This document shows positions 33,316 through 42,580 of a DNA stretch of 56,717 bases, piece by piece. Positions within the stretch are counted from its first letter, which is position 1; the number at the start of each line of letters is the position of its first letter. The notes beneath the pieces are model-generated. The model made no database searches and was not told the origin of the DNA. It was given only the letters and a program-made list of their open reading frames with translations. The DNA is taken from NCBI GenBank assembly GCA_014654415.1, contig JACWDC010000009.1:1-56717 (forward strand), given 5' to 3'. The stretch is from Pelagibacterales bacterium SAG-MED05. GTDB taxonomy: Bacteria > Pseudomonadota > Alphaproteobacteria > Pelagibacterales > Pelagibacteraceae. Position numbers and translations under genes: made by a program.

Positions 33316-33989
33316 TGGACTTAGATTTAATGATTAATAGTTTACCAAAGTTATTGAGCGCTACTTTAACAACTTTGAAACTTTTGTCACTATCACTAGT
33401 TTTTGGTTTAATCATTGGTTTGATTTTTGCTATTATGAGATTAAACAAGAATAAATTTATTAGTAATTTTTCATACACTTTTTCTTATATATTTAGAGGA
33501 ACACCACTTTTGGTTCAGATATTTATTATTTATTTTGGATTAGGGCAGATTGAATATTTGAGATCAACTATCTTATGGTCTGTATTAAAAGAACCATATT
33601 GGTGTGCTATCATAGCCTTTTCGCTTAATACTGGCGCCTACACATCTGAAATTTTAAGATCAGCTTTTCAAACGATTAAACCTGGTTTGATAGAGGCAGG
33701 AAAAAGCCTTGGGATTTCAAGTAAGATAATATTCTATAAAATACAAATACCAATTGCCATCAAGCAATCTTTAGCAGCTTACGGTAATGAGATTATTTTA
33801 ATGTTAAAAGGTACTTCATTAGCAAGCACAGTTACATTGATGGACTTAACAGGGGTGGCAAAATATATCATTTCGACTACTTTCAAGCCTATTGAAGTTT
33901 TTATTGTTGCAGGAAGTATATATTTATTTTTGACTTTCCTCGTACATAACTTTATTAAATTTACAGAAAAAAAAATGGGAACAAATTAA
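33315..33989 (+). CDS. Polar amino acid ABC transporter permease (HisM-like)
   Basis: 224 residues from ATG 33315, coupled to the first permease by TGATG. The motif GAYTSEILRSAFQTIKPG leads into the EAA loop (EAGKSLGISSKIIFYKIQIP). FRGTPLLVQIFIIYFGL is the usual HisM/OccM periplasmic-side signature. It is followed directly by the nitrilase-family gene, whose start codon abuts its stop. Confidence 0.9.
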   Translation: MDLDLMINSLPKLLSATLTTLKLLSLSLVFGLIIGLIFAIMRLNKNKFISNFSYTFSYIFRGTPLLVQIFIIYFGLGQIEYLRSTILWSVLKEPYWCAIIAFSLNTGAYTSEILRSAFQTIKPGLIEAGKSLGISSKIIFYKIQIPIAIKQSLAAYGNEIILMLKGTSLASTVTLMDLTGVAKYIISTTFKPIEVFIVAGSIYLFLTFLVHNFIKFTEKKMGTN

Positions 33990-34787
33990 ATGTTTAGAGT
34001 TTCATGTATTCAATTAAAATCTAATAATAGCATTCAAAGCAATCTTATTAAGACAGAAAAATTAATTAAGAAAGCTATTAGTCAGAAAGGAGATTTTATA
34101 TTAACTCCAGAAGTTTCTTCTTTATTTACATTAAATAAAAAACAACTCTTACAACAATGCACTTCAATGAATAAAGATGAATATTTAAGAGGCATTAAGA
34201 AATTGGCTAAAAGATACAAAAAATGGATACTAATAGGTTCATTAGTAATTAAAACTGGAAAGAAAAAATTAGTTAATAGATCGGTTTTAATTAATTCAAA
34301 AGGAAAGATCCATTCTTACTATGATAAAATTCATATGTATGATGTAATTTTAAGTAAAAAAGAAAAATATCTTGAATCTGGAACTTTTGTAGCAGGAAAA
34401 AAATATCAAATTTCTAAGCTCCCATGGGGTAAACTTGGAATGTCAGTATGCTACGATTTAAGATTTCCAAATTTATATCGCAATTTAGCTAAAAAAGGCT
34501 CTTTATTTTTATCTATTCCTTCAGCATTTACTAAAACAACAGGCAAAAGACATTGGCATTCTTTATTAAAAGCTAGAGCAATTGAAAATTTTTGTTATAT
34601 TTTTGCACCTGCACAAAGTGGAACACACTATAATGGAAGAAAAACTTTTGGACATTCATTAATTATTTCGCCAGATGGAAAAATTATAAAAGAATTGAAT
34701 AAAAAAGAAGGAGTTATCACAGCTTCTATTGATCCTAAAATGGCAAAAAAATTAAGATTAATTATACCAAGTCTTAAAGCAGATTAA
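33990..34787 (+). CDS. Carbon-nitrogen hydrolase (nitrilase superfamily, Nit1/Nit2-like)
   Basis: 265 residues with the Glu-Lys-Cys triad: Glu in LTPEVSS, Lys in YYDKIHMYD, Cys in SVCYDLRFPNLYR. The CYDLRFP context is typical of Nit1/omega-amidase-type enzymes that hydrolyse deaminated glutathione or alpha-ketoglutaramate. It begins on the base after the permease stop, so it may share that transcript, although a housekeeping repair role independent of transport is likely. It ends against the convergent DUF6165 gene. Confidence 0.88.
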   Translation: MFRVSCIQLKSNNSIQSNLIKTEKLIKKAISQKGDFILTPEVSSLFTLNKKQLLQQCTSMNKDEYLRGIKKLAKRYKKWILIGSLVIKTGKKKLVNRSVLINSKGKIHSYYDKIHMYDVILSKKEKYLESGTFVAGKKYQISKLPWGKLGMSVCYDLRFPNLYRNLAKKGSLFLSIPSAFTKTTGKRHWHSLLKARAIENFCYIFAPAQSGTHYNGRKTFGHSLIISPDGKIIKELNKKEGVITASIDPKMAKKLRLIIPSLKAD

Positions 34788-35183
34788 TCATTCGTAAGAT
34801 TTAACTTCTTTAATGTTTGATCCTAGAGCATTATTGATGTCTAGTTTAATTTTAGCTCTTTTATCATTAAATTTATAAACTTTTCTAGCAAGTTCAATAA
34901 ACTTTTCCCCGAAGTCATTATTTTTTTCGGCAGATCTTTTGCCATCTTCAATATCCCAGAGTTTTAGATTGATCTCTTTAAGGTTATTTTTAAATTTTGA
35001 AATTTCAGAATTATTAGGGATAAATTTTTTCATTGTTTCATTTAAAGAGAATATTTCTTTTTCAATTTCTACCAATTTATCTTTATTTGTTATTTTTTCT
35101 TTTTTTATTTCTAAGATAGTTATCTTATCTATTAATTCACCTGCTGAAATTTCTGCCAATATTTTACTTAATTTAGTATTCAT
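34788..35183 (-). CDS. DUF6165 family protein
   Basis: 131 residues. SAGELIDKITILEIKKEKI at residues 13-31 is the family signature, followed by helical segments rich in charged residues and LKEINLKLWDIEDGKR. Proteins of this type are often encoded next to glycosyltransferase family 9 genes, as here (divergent, 50 bases apart). The function is unknown; a scaffold or modifier in surface glycan assembly would fit. Confidence 0.75.
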   Translation of the reverse strand: MNTKLSKILAEISAGELIDKITILEIKKEKITNKDKLVEIEKEIFSLNETMKKFIPNNSEISKFKNNLKEINLKLWDIEDGKRSAEKNNDFGEKFIELARKVYKFNDKRAKIKLDINNALGSNIKEVKSYE

Positions 35184-35233
35184 ATTAATTTTTTTTGACT
35201 ATACTAGAATAATGAATATACGCAGATTTAATA

Positions 35234-36166
35234 ATGTCAAATATATTAATCATTAAGCACGGTTCTCTTGGAGACTTAATACAAGCTAATGGTGCCATTA
35301 AAGATATTAAAGAATTTTATGGGAATAGAAAAGTTTTCTTGTTAACTTCAGCTCCATATTCAATCTTTATGTCAGAGTGTCCTTATATTGACGGAGTGAT
35401 TATTGATAAAAGATTACCACGTTGGAATTTATTTTTTTTATACAAATTAAAAAAATTATTATCTAAATATAATTTTAGTAAAATATTTGATTTACAAAAT
35501 TCTCGTAGAACAAGATTTTATAGAAACTTCGTTTTAAAAGATTTAGAATGGTCTTCTTCATCAGATACATTGGAATCTGGACAAAGTAAGAAAGATTTTG
35601 ATAAGCACCCTGTTTTGGATCGGATGGAGTTACAACTAAATAAAAATAATATTCCTACAAAATATATTAAAAATATTGATCTAACCTGGGCTTTAGAAGA
35701 TCTATCAAAACTTACTCAGCAATACACAAATAGGGATTATATTTTAATTTTTCCATTTTGTTCAAAAAAACATCAAAATAAAAAGTGGCCTTTCTTCAAA
35801 GATTTGACTGCAAGTATAAGACGAGAATATAAAAATAACTATTCCGTTCTTGTCGCTCCTGGACCAGGTGAATTTAAAGAAGCCAGTGATCTAAACGCAA
35901 AGGTTATTATGAATGGCAGAGAACCGGTTAATATAAAAATGTTAATTTCATTAATAAGCGGTGCAAAATTTATTATTGCTAATGACACGGGCCCAGCACA
36001 TATTGCTTCTCATTTAAAAAAAAATGGTTTAGTGCTCTTTGGCAGTCATACTTCGGCAAGAAAAGTTAGTATTGAAAATTCTAATTTTAAAGCATTAAGT
36101 GTAAAAAATTTAGCTGATTTGGATGTAAATACAGTTATGGAAGAGATAAAAAGTAAATTAAATTAA
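35234..36166 (+). CDS. Glycosyltransferase family 9 (heptosyltransferase-like)
   Basis: 310 residues. ILIIKHGSLGDLIQANGAIKDI at the N-terminus and FIIANDTGPAHIASHL in the C-terminal domain are the GT9 signature pair, and NGREPVNIKMLISLISGA precedes the latter. It probably adds heptose or another sugar to the LPS core or a similar glycan. Its tail overlaps the convergent GT4 gene by nine bases. Confidence 0.87.
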   Translation: MSNILIIKHGSLGDLIQANGAIKDIKEFYGNRKVFLLTSAPYSIFMSECPYIDGVIIDKRLPRWNLFFLYKLKKLLSKYNFSKIFDLQNSRRTRFYRNFVLKDLEWSSSSDTLESGQSKKDFDKHPVLDRMELQLNKNNIPTKYIKNIDLTWALEDLSKLTQQYTNRDYILIFPFCSKKHQNKKWPFFKDLTASIRREYKNNYSVLVAPGPGEFKEASDLNAKVIMNGREPVNIKMLISLISGAKFIIANDTGPAHIASHLKKNGLVLFGSHTSARKVSIENSNFKALSVKNLADLDVNTVMEEIKSKLN

Positions 36167-37249
36167 TTCTATATATTTTTTAACAATTTTATCCCAATTA
36201 AAATTTTTTGAAAATTCTAAAGCATTAGCACCTAATTTTTTATAATGTTCATTATTTAAAATTTTTAATAATGTTTCATAAAGGGCATTTAAATCATTAC
36301 CATCACATAGAAAACCAGTTTTTCCTTCAAGCACAGCATCAGCTTCACCACCGAATATTCCAGCAATCGAAGGTTTTCCATAGGATGCAGCTTCAATAAA
36401 AGTAATTCCAAATCCTTCTACTGATTTTTTATAAACAACAGAAGGCATTACAAAAATATCTGATTTTTCAAGCAAGCTTACTTTCTCTTGTTCAGTAGAT
36501 TTATAAATAAAACTTACTTCATTAATTAAACCAAGTTCTTTTTTTAGTTTTTCTAAATTATTTTTTTCATCTCCATCACCAATTGATATATATTTAAGTT
36601 TTGGAAATTTAGGTAAAAGATTTTTAATAGTCATTAAAATATTCTTATGACTTTTTCTTCCATCCAATCTTGAAATTGTAATCAATTTTGGAAAAGCATC
36701 ACCATAAATTGTTTTTGCAAATTTTTTTGATTCCTCATTGACTTTAATAGGATAATTGCAACCAGGATTAATAACTTTGATACTATTATCTTTAAAACCT
36801 AATTTAATAACTAAATTTTTTGTAAACTCTGAATTTGCAATTACAAAATCTGCTTTAGTTAATGAATTAAGCATCCTTTTATTTAAAGCAGATCCAAGAG
36901 GATGATTTATTTCTTTAGAATGTATTAAACAAAAAGTTTTTGTCTTTTTTAAAATAAGCGTGTCTATATTTTCTATGCTCTTCCAATGATCAAAAAAAGC
37001 TGCTCTTAAATTGTTTTCTTTTATAAATTCCTTAACAAGATTAGCTTTTCTATATTTTTTAAAAATCTTAAAACCAGAAATTCTTTGTATACTTAATTTA
37101 GAGTCTTTATCGTAAATTTCAGAATTTTCAAAACTATCAGCAAAAACTTTTACAGGACCATGGTTGAGAAGCGCAGTTGATAGACCTTCCATTAAGTTTT
37201 GAATTCCACCAATATCAGGAGGAAAATTTCTAGTTGAAACTAAAAACAT
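36158..37249 (-). CDS. Glycosyltransferase family 4 (GT-B)
   Basis: 363 residues. VSTRNFPPDIGGIQNLMEGL is the usual N-terminal acceptor-side loop; TISRLDGRKSHKNIL and SVEGFGITFIEAASYGKP provide the donor-side E(x7)E motif; GGEADAVLEGKTGFL completes the fold. It transfers a nucleotide-activated hexose to a surface glycan or lipid. It shares one base with the upstream redoxin gene. Confidence 0.87.
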   Translation of the reverse strand: MFLVSTRNFPPDIGGIQNLMEGLSTALLNHGPVKVFADSFENSEIYDKDSKLSIQRISGFKIFKKYRKANLVKEFIKENNLRAAFFDHWKSIENIDTLILKKTKTFCLIHSKEINHPLGSALNKRMLNSLTKADFVIANSEFTKNLVIKLGFKDNSIKVINPGCNYPIKVNEESKKFAKTIYGDAFPKLITISRLDGRKSHKNILMTIKNLLPKFPKLKYISIGDGDEKNNLEKLKKELGLINEVSFIYKSTEQEKVSLLEKSDIFVMPSVVYKKSVEGFGITFIEAASYGKPSIAGIFGGEADAVLEGKTGFLCDGNDLNALYETLLKILNNEHYKKLGANALEFSKNFNWDKIVKKYIELI

Positions 37250-37806
37250 TAATTAAACCATTTAATATTACAGCCCATACTTGGAATTTGCTCCTCTGGG
37301 CCTTTTTGAGTTTTTGCAATTATTTTCATAGCTGTTTTTAAATCACTGTCACCATCTCTTACAGGCTTTAAATTTTTAAGTTCTCTAATTCTACCTCTGT
37401 ATTGAAGTTCTAAATTTTTATTGTAGCCAAAGAAATCTGGCGTACATACGGCTTCATATTTTTTTGCAACTTCTTGAGTTTCATCAATTAGATAATTTAA
37501 ATCATCAAATTTATTATCTTTTGCAAATTTAATCATTTTATCGAAAGAGTCTTCTGGATAGTTCTTTGTATCATTTGACATAATAGCTACAGAATTTATT
37601 CCTTCATTTTTCAGATCTTTGCAATCTTCGACTAAATCTTTAATAATTGCTTTTACATAGGGGCAATGATTGCAAATAAACATTATCAAGGTTCCATTTT
37701 TGCCTTTGATCTCTTCTAAAGAGACTAATTTGTTATTAATAGACTGGAGTTTAAAATCTTCAGCTTTTTTACCGAAGTCGCAGATTGGTGTTTTTGTTAA
37801 AGCCAT
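37249..37806 (-). CDS. Thioredoxin-like/AhpC-TSA family redoxin
   Basis: 185 residues. FICNHCPYVKAI holds the CxxC active site on the expected thioredoxin strand-helix turn, VCTPDFFGYN has the cis-Pro loop, and SMGCNIKW closes the protein, all characteristic of a widespread subfamily of thiol oxidoreductases. There is no signal peptide, so it is cytoplasmic. Substrate unknown. Confidence 0.85.
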   Translation of the reverse strand: MALTKTPICDFGKKAEDFKLQSINNKLVSLEEIKGKNGTLIMFICNHCPYVKAIIKDLVEDCKDLKNEGINSVAIMSNDTKNYPEDSFDKMIKFAKDNKFDDLNYLIDETQEVAKKYEAVCTPDFFGYNKNLELQYRGRIRELKNLKPVRDGDSDLKTAMKIIAKTQKGPEEQIPSMGCNIKWFN

Positions 37807-37847
37807 AATATATTATAAGAGTTATAAACTAATTATACAGCAATTTT

Positions 37848-38357
37848 ATGATTTACGATTTTGAAGGCAACACACCAAAAATGGATCCAAATAGTTGGGC
37901 TGCATCTAATGCTGTGCTTATTGGCAAGGTAGAATTAAAAAAGGATTCGAATATTTGGTTTAATGTTACATTACGAGGAGACGTAGAACCTATTACTATT
38001 GGGGAAGGCTCAAACGTCCAAGATGGTAGTGTAATACATACAGACCCAGGTTGCCCCGCTATTATCGGAAAGAACGTTACAATCGGTCATTTAGTAATGC
38101 TACATGGATGCGTTATTGAAGATGATTGCTTAATTGGAATAGGAAGCACAATTTTAAATAAAGCTAAGATTGGAAAAAATTCTATTATAGGAGCAAATGC
38201 TCTTATAACTGAGAATAAAGTAATTCCAGAAAGATCTTTAGTGCTCGGGAGTCCTGGAAAGATTATTAGGCAAGTTACAGATGAAGAAATTAAAAGTATA
38301 AAAGAAAATGCTGATCATTATGTTGCAAATTATAAAAAGTATAAAAAGTCAATCTAG
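37848..38357 (+). CDS. Gamma-class carbonic anhydrase family protein
   Basis: 169 residues of left-handed beta-helix repeats (hexapeptides such as VILIGKV, IGEGSNVQDGSVIH, IGKNVTIGHLVMLHGC). The three zinc histidines are in VIHTD, IGHLV and LHGC, as in YrdA/CamH-type proteins. Whether it hydrates CO2 or serves another role is not known for most members. It is divergent from the redoxin gene with 41 bases between starts. Confidence 0.88.
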   Translation: MIYDFEGNTPKMDPNSWAASNAVLIGKVELKKDSNIWFNVTLRGDVEPITIGEGSNVQDGSVIHTDPGCPAIIGKNVTIGHLVMLHGCVIEDDCLIGIGSTILNKAKIGKNSIIGANALITENKVIPERSLVLGSPGKIIRQVTDEEIKSIKENADHYVANYKKYKKSI

Positions 38358-38953
38358 GGAACTAACCAATTATTCTTTTTATTTTCAAAATCAAATATAG
38401 CTCTACGGTGACCTTTTGCAGCTAAGTATAACCATTCAATAGATTTAATTTTACATTTGATTACTGTAAAATTTTCATAACCTTTTTCACTTTGCTCCAT
38501 TGTATAGTCAAAATCTTCTAATTTAGAAATCATGCCCGATGTTGGATTCTCTGATAAAGATCCAGGTCCACTATCTGTAAGATAGCAACGTCTACTTATG
38601 TGTTGAGTTTTTTTCCAGGATTCTTCAGCTATTGAATTTTTATTATTAATTTTACAAGTTACTTTAACTCGTAATTGAATTTTTTCTTCTTTGTCGTAAA
38701 AAACTAAAGATGCATTATTATTTTTCTTTAGGATATCTACTTTTGAAGACCTAAGATCAGTGTGAAATTGCAAAACATTATTTTCTTTATCTGACTTTCT
38801 TAAAACTACTATTCTTCCATCGATATCATTTTGATCAGTACAAATGAAAACTGGTATCCTAAAAGGCGAATTTCTGTTAACTACAGCATCATCCAACATT
38901 GACCACAACTTTTTTTGAATTTCTTTTAAATTTTCATAGTATGCTGGCTGCAT
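38354..38953 (-). CDS. Pyridoxamine 5'-phosphate oxidase-like FMN-binding protein
   Basis: 199 residues with the split-barrel pattern: FICTDQNDIDGRIVVLRK, LQFHTDLRSSKVDILKKN, SLVFYDKEEKIQLRVK, then the C-terminal KIKSIEWLYLAAKGHRRAIF. These are FMN-contact regions of the PNPOx superfamily. It may be a true PdxH-like oxidase or a relative of the Alr4036 group. It lies three bases after the dehydrogenase gene on the same strand. Confidence 0.8.
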   Translation of the reverse strand: MQPAYYENLKEIQKKLWSMLDDAVVNRNSPFRIPVFICTDQNDIDGRIVVLRKSDKENNVLQFHTDLRSSKVDILKKNNNASLVFYDKEEKIQLRVKVTCKINNKNSIAEESWKKTQHISRRCYLTDSGPGSLSENPTSGMISKLEDFDYTMEQSEKGYENFTVIKCKIKSIEWLYLAAKGHRRAIFDFENKKNNWLVP

Positions 38954-38956
38954 ACT

Positions 38957-39826
38957 TTATTTCCTAAATCTTTTAATTAAGCTCGATGTATCCCATCTTT
39001 GACCGCCCATCTTCTGAACTTCACCGTAGTACTCATCTATTAATTTTGTAATCGGTAAGGGTGAGTTATTTTTTTTAGCTTCATCCATTGCTATTTTTAA
39101 ATCTTTTCTCATCCAATCTACCGCAAAACCATAATCAAATTTATCTTCTATCATTGTCTTATGTCTATTATCCATTTGCCAAGATTGAGCAGCTCCCTTT
39201 GATATTACTTCGATAACATCATGCATATTTAATCCAGCATTCATCCCAAAATTTATTGCTTCAGATAAGCCTTGAACTAAACCAGCAATACAAATTTGAT
39301 TAACCATCTTAGTTAATTGTCCACTACCAGAAGGCCCAAGTAATTTAATTTTTTTACTATAGCAATCAATTACTGGTTCAGCTTTTTTAAATGGAGCTTC
39401 ATCTCCACCAACCATAACTGTCAATGCTCCACCTTCAGCACCAGCTTGTCCACCAGAAATTGGCGCATCTAAAAAATCAAAACTTTTTGATTTTGCTTCT
39501 TTATATAATTCTCTAGCAATGTTTGCTGAGGCAGTTGTATTATCGATATATATTGAAGCTTTTTTTGCAGACTTGAATAAACCTTTATCTCCTAAAGTTA
39601 CTTCTCTTAGATCATTATCGTTTCCAACGCATGTGAAAATGAAATCACAATCTTTAGCAGCATCCATAGGTGTTTCAGCCAACTTACCTTTATATTCTTT
39701 AGTCCATTTCTCAGCTTTAGCTTTTGTTCTATTATAAACGGTTACATTGTGCCCAGCTTTTGATATATAACCTGCCATAGGGTAACCCATGACACCTAAG
39801 CCTATGAAAGCAACTTTACAACTCAT
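38957..39826 (-). CDS. 3-hydroxyisobutyrate/tartronate-semialdehyde dehydrogenase family
   Basis: 289 residues. VAFIGLGVMGYPMAGYI binds NAD(P), DAPISGGQAGAEGGALTVM is the substrate-site motif, and GSGQLTKMVNQI contains the catalytic lysine. It belongs to the beta-hydroxyacid dehydrogenases, which include MmsB, GarR and succinic semialdehyde reductases. The substrate cannot be fixed. Its start codon lies two bases from that of the divergent MFS gene. Confidence 0.88.
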   Translation of the reverse strand: MSCKVAFIGLGVMGYPMAGYISKAGHNVTVYNRTKAKAEKWTKEYKGKLAETPMDAAKDCDFIFTCVGNDNDLREVTLGDKGLFKSAKKASIYIDNTTASANIARELYKEAKSKSFDFLDAPISGGQAGAEGGALTVMVGGDEAPFKKAEPVIDCYSKKIKLLGPSGSGQLTKMVNQICIAGLVQGLSEAINFGMNAGLNMHDVIEVISKGAAQSWQMDNRHKTMIEDKFDYGFAVDWMRKDLKIAMDEAKKNNSPLPITKLIDEYYGEVQKMGGQRWDTSSLIKRFRK

Positions 39827-39828
39827 AA

Positions 39829-41043
39829 ATGATTAACCTCTCCTTAAACAAAAAAGTAATTTTATTTGGATTTATATTTACATTTTTTTCTAGTTTTGGA
39901 CAGAGTTTTTTTTTGGGATTGTTTAACGCACCAATTAGAAATGAGCTAGGTATCACTCACGGTCAATTTGGAAATATTTATGCCATTGCGACAATTTTTT
40001 CTAGTATTTTATTAATTTGGGTCGGCAAGAAAATAGATGAGTATCAAATAATTTATTATTCCTTTTTCGTTATCTTGTTATTATTTTTATCATCTTTGTT
40101 TTTCTCTTTAATAGATAGTATTTATTTTTTAGCAGTTGGAATATTTTTGATGAGGTTTGCCGGGCAAGGCTTAATGAGTCATACTGCTACAACTACAACC
40201 TCAAGATTTTTTGAAAGATCAAGAGGAAAGGCTCTCAGTTCTATCTGGTTTGGATTATCATTTGCAGAATTTATATTACCTGTTTTAGTAACATATTTAT
40301 TCATAATTTACTCTTGGAGGACAGTTTGGCAAGTAATTGCGATATTAATAATTTTATTTTTGCCTTTTATAGTTTTAAAAACAATTAAAAATATTAGATT
40401 AAATTCCAGAGAAAAAAATTATAACTTTTCTAAAGGCATAAAAATAAAAAACTGGAAAAGAAGAGAGGTAATTAAGGATTATAGATTTTATATTATTTCA
40501 CTAAACATGCTAGCAATGCCTTGGATAGCTACTGGAGTGTTTGTATATCAATCTTTTATTTCTGACTCAAAAATGTGGAGTATATACACCATACCTAAAG
40601 CTTTTATGGTTTATTCGATAACTTCTATTATAACCTTGTTTTTTTCAGGTTTTTTAGTTGATAAATTTACGAGTAGAAAATTAATTCCATTAATGAACAT
40701 TCCTTTGTTTTTAGCCATGTTTGTGCTGTTCTATTATCAAAATGAAATTTCTGCTTTTATTTTTTTAGGTTTAATAGGGATTTCTAACGGATTGGCAAAC
40801 GTTCTTGGATCTTCTACTTGGGCTGAAATATACGGGGTAAAGTTTATTGGCTCTATTAAAGCTTTAACGACTGCTTTTATGGTTTTCTCAACAGCTTTTG
40901 GAACAGCAGTTTTTGGACTATTAATTGATAACGGTTTTTCTCTTGAAAATATTGCTTTAATTTCTGGTGTATACGTAGTTATTTCCTTAACTCTTTTAAT
41001 GGCAATAAGAAAAAAATTAGAACCAATTAGGCTTAAAAAATAA
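39829..41043 (+). CDS. Major facilitator superfamily transporter
   Basis: 404 residues with about 12 membrane helices. APIRNELGITHGQFGNIYAI and LIWVGKKIDEYQ form the loop 2-3 signature, and RFAGQGLMSHTATTTTSRFF lies in helix 4. The organic-acid or drug:proton antiport subtype is not resolved. The ATG at 39829 leaves only two bases to the divergent neighbour's start, so the promoter must lie within that coding sequence or the mRNA is leaderless. Confidence 0.85.
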   Translation: MINLSLNKKVILFGFIFTFFSSFGQSFFLGLFNAPIRNELGITHGQFGNIYAIATIFSSILLIWVGKKIDEYQIIYYSFFVILLLFLSSLFFSLIDSIYFLAVGIFLMRFAGQGLMSHTATTTTSRFFERSRGKALSSIWFGLSFAEFILPVLVTYLFIIYSWRTVWQVIAILIILFLPFIVLKTIKNIRLNSREKNYNFSKGIKIKNWKRREVIKDYRFYIISLNMLAMPWIATGVFVYQSFISDSKMWSIYTIPKAFMVYSITSIITLFFSGFLVDKFTSRKLIPLMNIPLFLAMFVLFYYQNEISAFIFLGLIGISNGLANVLGSSTWAEIYGVKFIGSIKALTTAFMVFSTAFGTAVFGLLIDNGFSLENIALISGVYVVISLTLLMAIRKKLEPIRLKK

Positions 41044-41081
41044 TTGATTTATTTAGATTATTTCAATATACACTCATCATC

Positions 41082-41591
41082 ATGGCTAGAATTACCGTCG
41101 AAGACTGCTTAGAAAAAGTTGATAATCAATATGATCTAGTATTATTAGCAAAAGAGAGAACTGTTCAACTAAATTCAGGGTCACCTATTTTAGTTGAAGA
41201 AGACAATGATAAAAGAACAATTATCTCTTTAAGAGAAATAGGTGATGGCAAAATTTCTGTAGAAGAATTAGAGCAAAATGCAATAAAAAGACTTCGAAAA
41301 GAACCTGATGAAAGTGAACAACAAGAAGATGTAGAAGAAGAGACTAATGATGATTTTGAGAATTTATACAAAGGACAAATTTCTAAAAGCGGCGTAGCTA
41401 TCTTACCCTCAAAAAGAACACGAAGAGTTCCAGAAATAAAAAAACCTGGATCAAGTAATCTAGCCAAAGAAGCCCTTTCAGAATTAAAAGCAGATCAACC
41501 AGAGATTAAAGAAGAAAATTTAGAAACAGAAGAAGCACCTCTTGAATTAAAAGAAGAGGCTGCAGTAGAAGAAGAAAATAAATCAGAATAA
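41082..41591 (+). CDS. rpoZ: DNA-directed RNA polymerase omega subunit with acidic C-terminal tail
   Basis: 169 residues. The first 72 or so are RpoZ: MARITVEDCLEKVDNQYDLV, LLAKERTVQL, then the helix ELEQNAIKRL. The remaining 95 or so residues are Glu/Lys-rich and probably disordered, longer than in most alphaproteobacteria. Omega helps assemble RNA polymerase and takes part in ppGpp binding. It is followed three bases later by dusA. Confidence 0.9.
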   Translation: MARITVEDCLEKVDNQYDLVLLAKERTVQLNSGSPILVEEDNDKRTIISLREIGDGKISVEELEQNAIKRLRKEPDESEQQEDVEEETNDDFENLYKGQISKSGVAILPSKRTRRVPEIKKPGSSNLAKEALSELKADQPEIKEENLETEEAPLELKEEAAVEEENKSE

Positions 41592-41594
41592 ATT

Positions 41595-42578
41595 ATGACT
41601 AAGACCATCTCAGTTGCACCCATGATGGATTGCACTGATAAGCACGAGATATATTTTCTAAGTTTAATAAGCAAAAATGTTCACCTTTATACGGAGATGA
41701 TAGTAGCGAATGCAATTATTAGAGGAGATCGCAAAAAACTTTTATCATTTAAGAATGTAACTAATCCAGTAATCTTACAAATTGGAGGTTCAAATCCTGA
41801 TGAATTGGCAGAAGCATGTAAAATTTCTGAAGATTATGGTTACAAAGAAATAAATTTAAATCTTGGCTGTCCAAGCAAAAAAGTTCAAAAAAATAAATTT
41901 GGAGCTTGCTTAATGCAGGAGCCACATCTTGTGGGAAGGTGCATAGAAGCAATGGCTAAAGCAACAAAGCTTCCTATAACAATTAAAACAAGAATTGGAT
42001 ACAATGACATAGAAAATTTTGAATTTTTGAAATCCTTTATAAAAACCACCAAAGATGCTGGTTCAAAAAAATTTATTATTCATGCAAGAAAAGCATTGCT
42101 TAAAAAATTAAGCCCTAAAGAAAATTTAAATATCCCACCTTTAAAGTATGAATTTGTTTATAAATTAAAAGAATATTTTAAAGATGATGAAATTATTATT
42201 AATGGGGGAATTAAAACAACTGAAGATATTAAAAAACACCTATCTAAAGTAGATGGGGCAATGATTGGAAGAGCCATATATCATTCACCATATTTCTTAG
42301 CAAACATCGAAAGAGATATTTTTAATAACAAAAATATTCCTACAAGAACTGAAGTTATGGAAAAATTAATACCATATATTCAAGAAGAAACCTCTAAAGG
42401 AGTTCAATTAAATCATATTATGAGACACACGGTTGGTTTGTTTCATGGACAAAATGGCTCAAAAACTTGGAAACAATATCTATCAAAAAATATGTGTATA
42501 AGAAATGCTGACCTTCAAAAGGTAAATCATATAATGGATCAGGTTAAAGAAAAAAATCCAGTATCGTTAGAAAGATAA
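41595..42578 (+). CDS. dusA: tRNA-dihydrouridine synthase A
   Basis: 327 residues. SVAPMMDCTDKHEIYFL, ILQIGGSNPDELAEA, NLNLGCPSKKVQKNKFGACLM with the catalytic cysteine in FGACLM, IHARKALLKKLSPKENLNIP, and GAMIGRAIYHSPY are DusA-specific. It reduces uridines 20 and 20a in tRNA using FMN and NADPH. Confidence 0.94.
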   Translation: MTKTISVAPMMDCTDKHEIYFLSLISKNVHLYTEMIVANAIIRGDRKKLLSFKNVTNPVILQIGGSNPDELAEACKISEDYGYKEINLNLGCPSKKVQKNKFGACLMQEPHLVGRCIEAMAKATKLPITIKTRIGYNDIENFEFLKSFIKTTKDAGSKKFIIHARKALLKKLSPKENLNIPPLKYEFVYKLKEYFKDDEIIINGGIKTTEDIKKHLSKVDGAMIGRAIYHSPYFLANIERDIFNNKNIPTRTEVMEKLIPYIQEETSKGVQLNHIMRHTVGLFHGQNGSKTWKQYLSKNMCIRNADLQKVNHIMDQVKEKNPVSLER

Positions 42579-42580
42579 TC

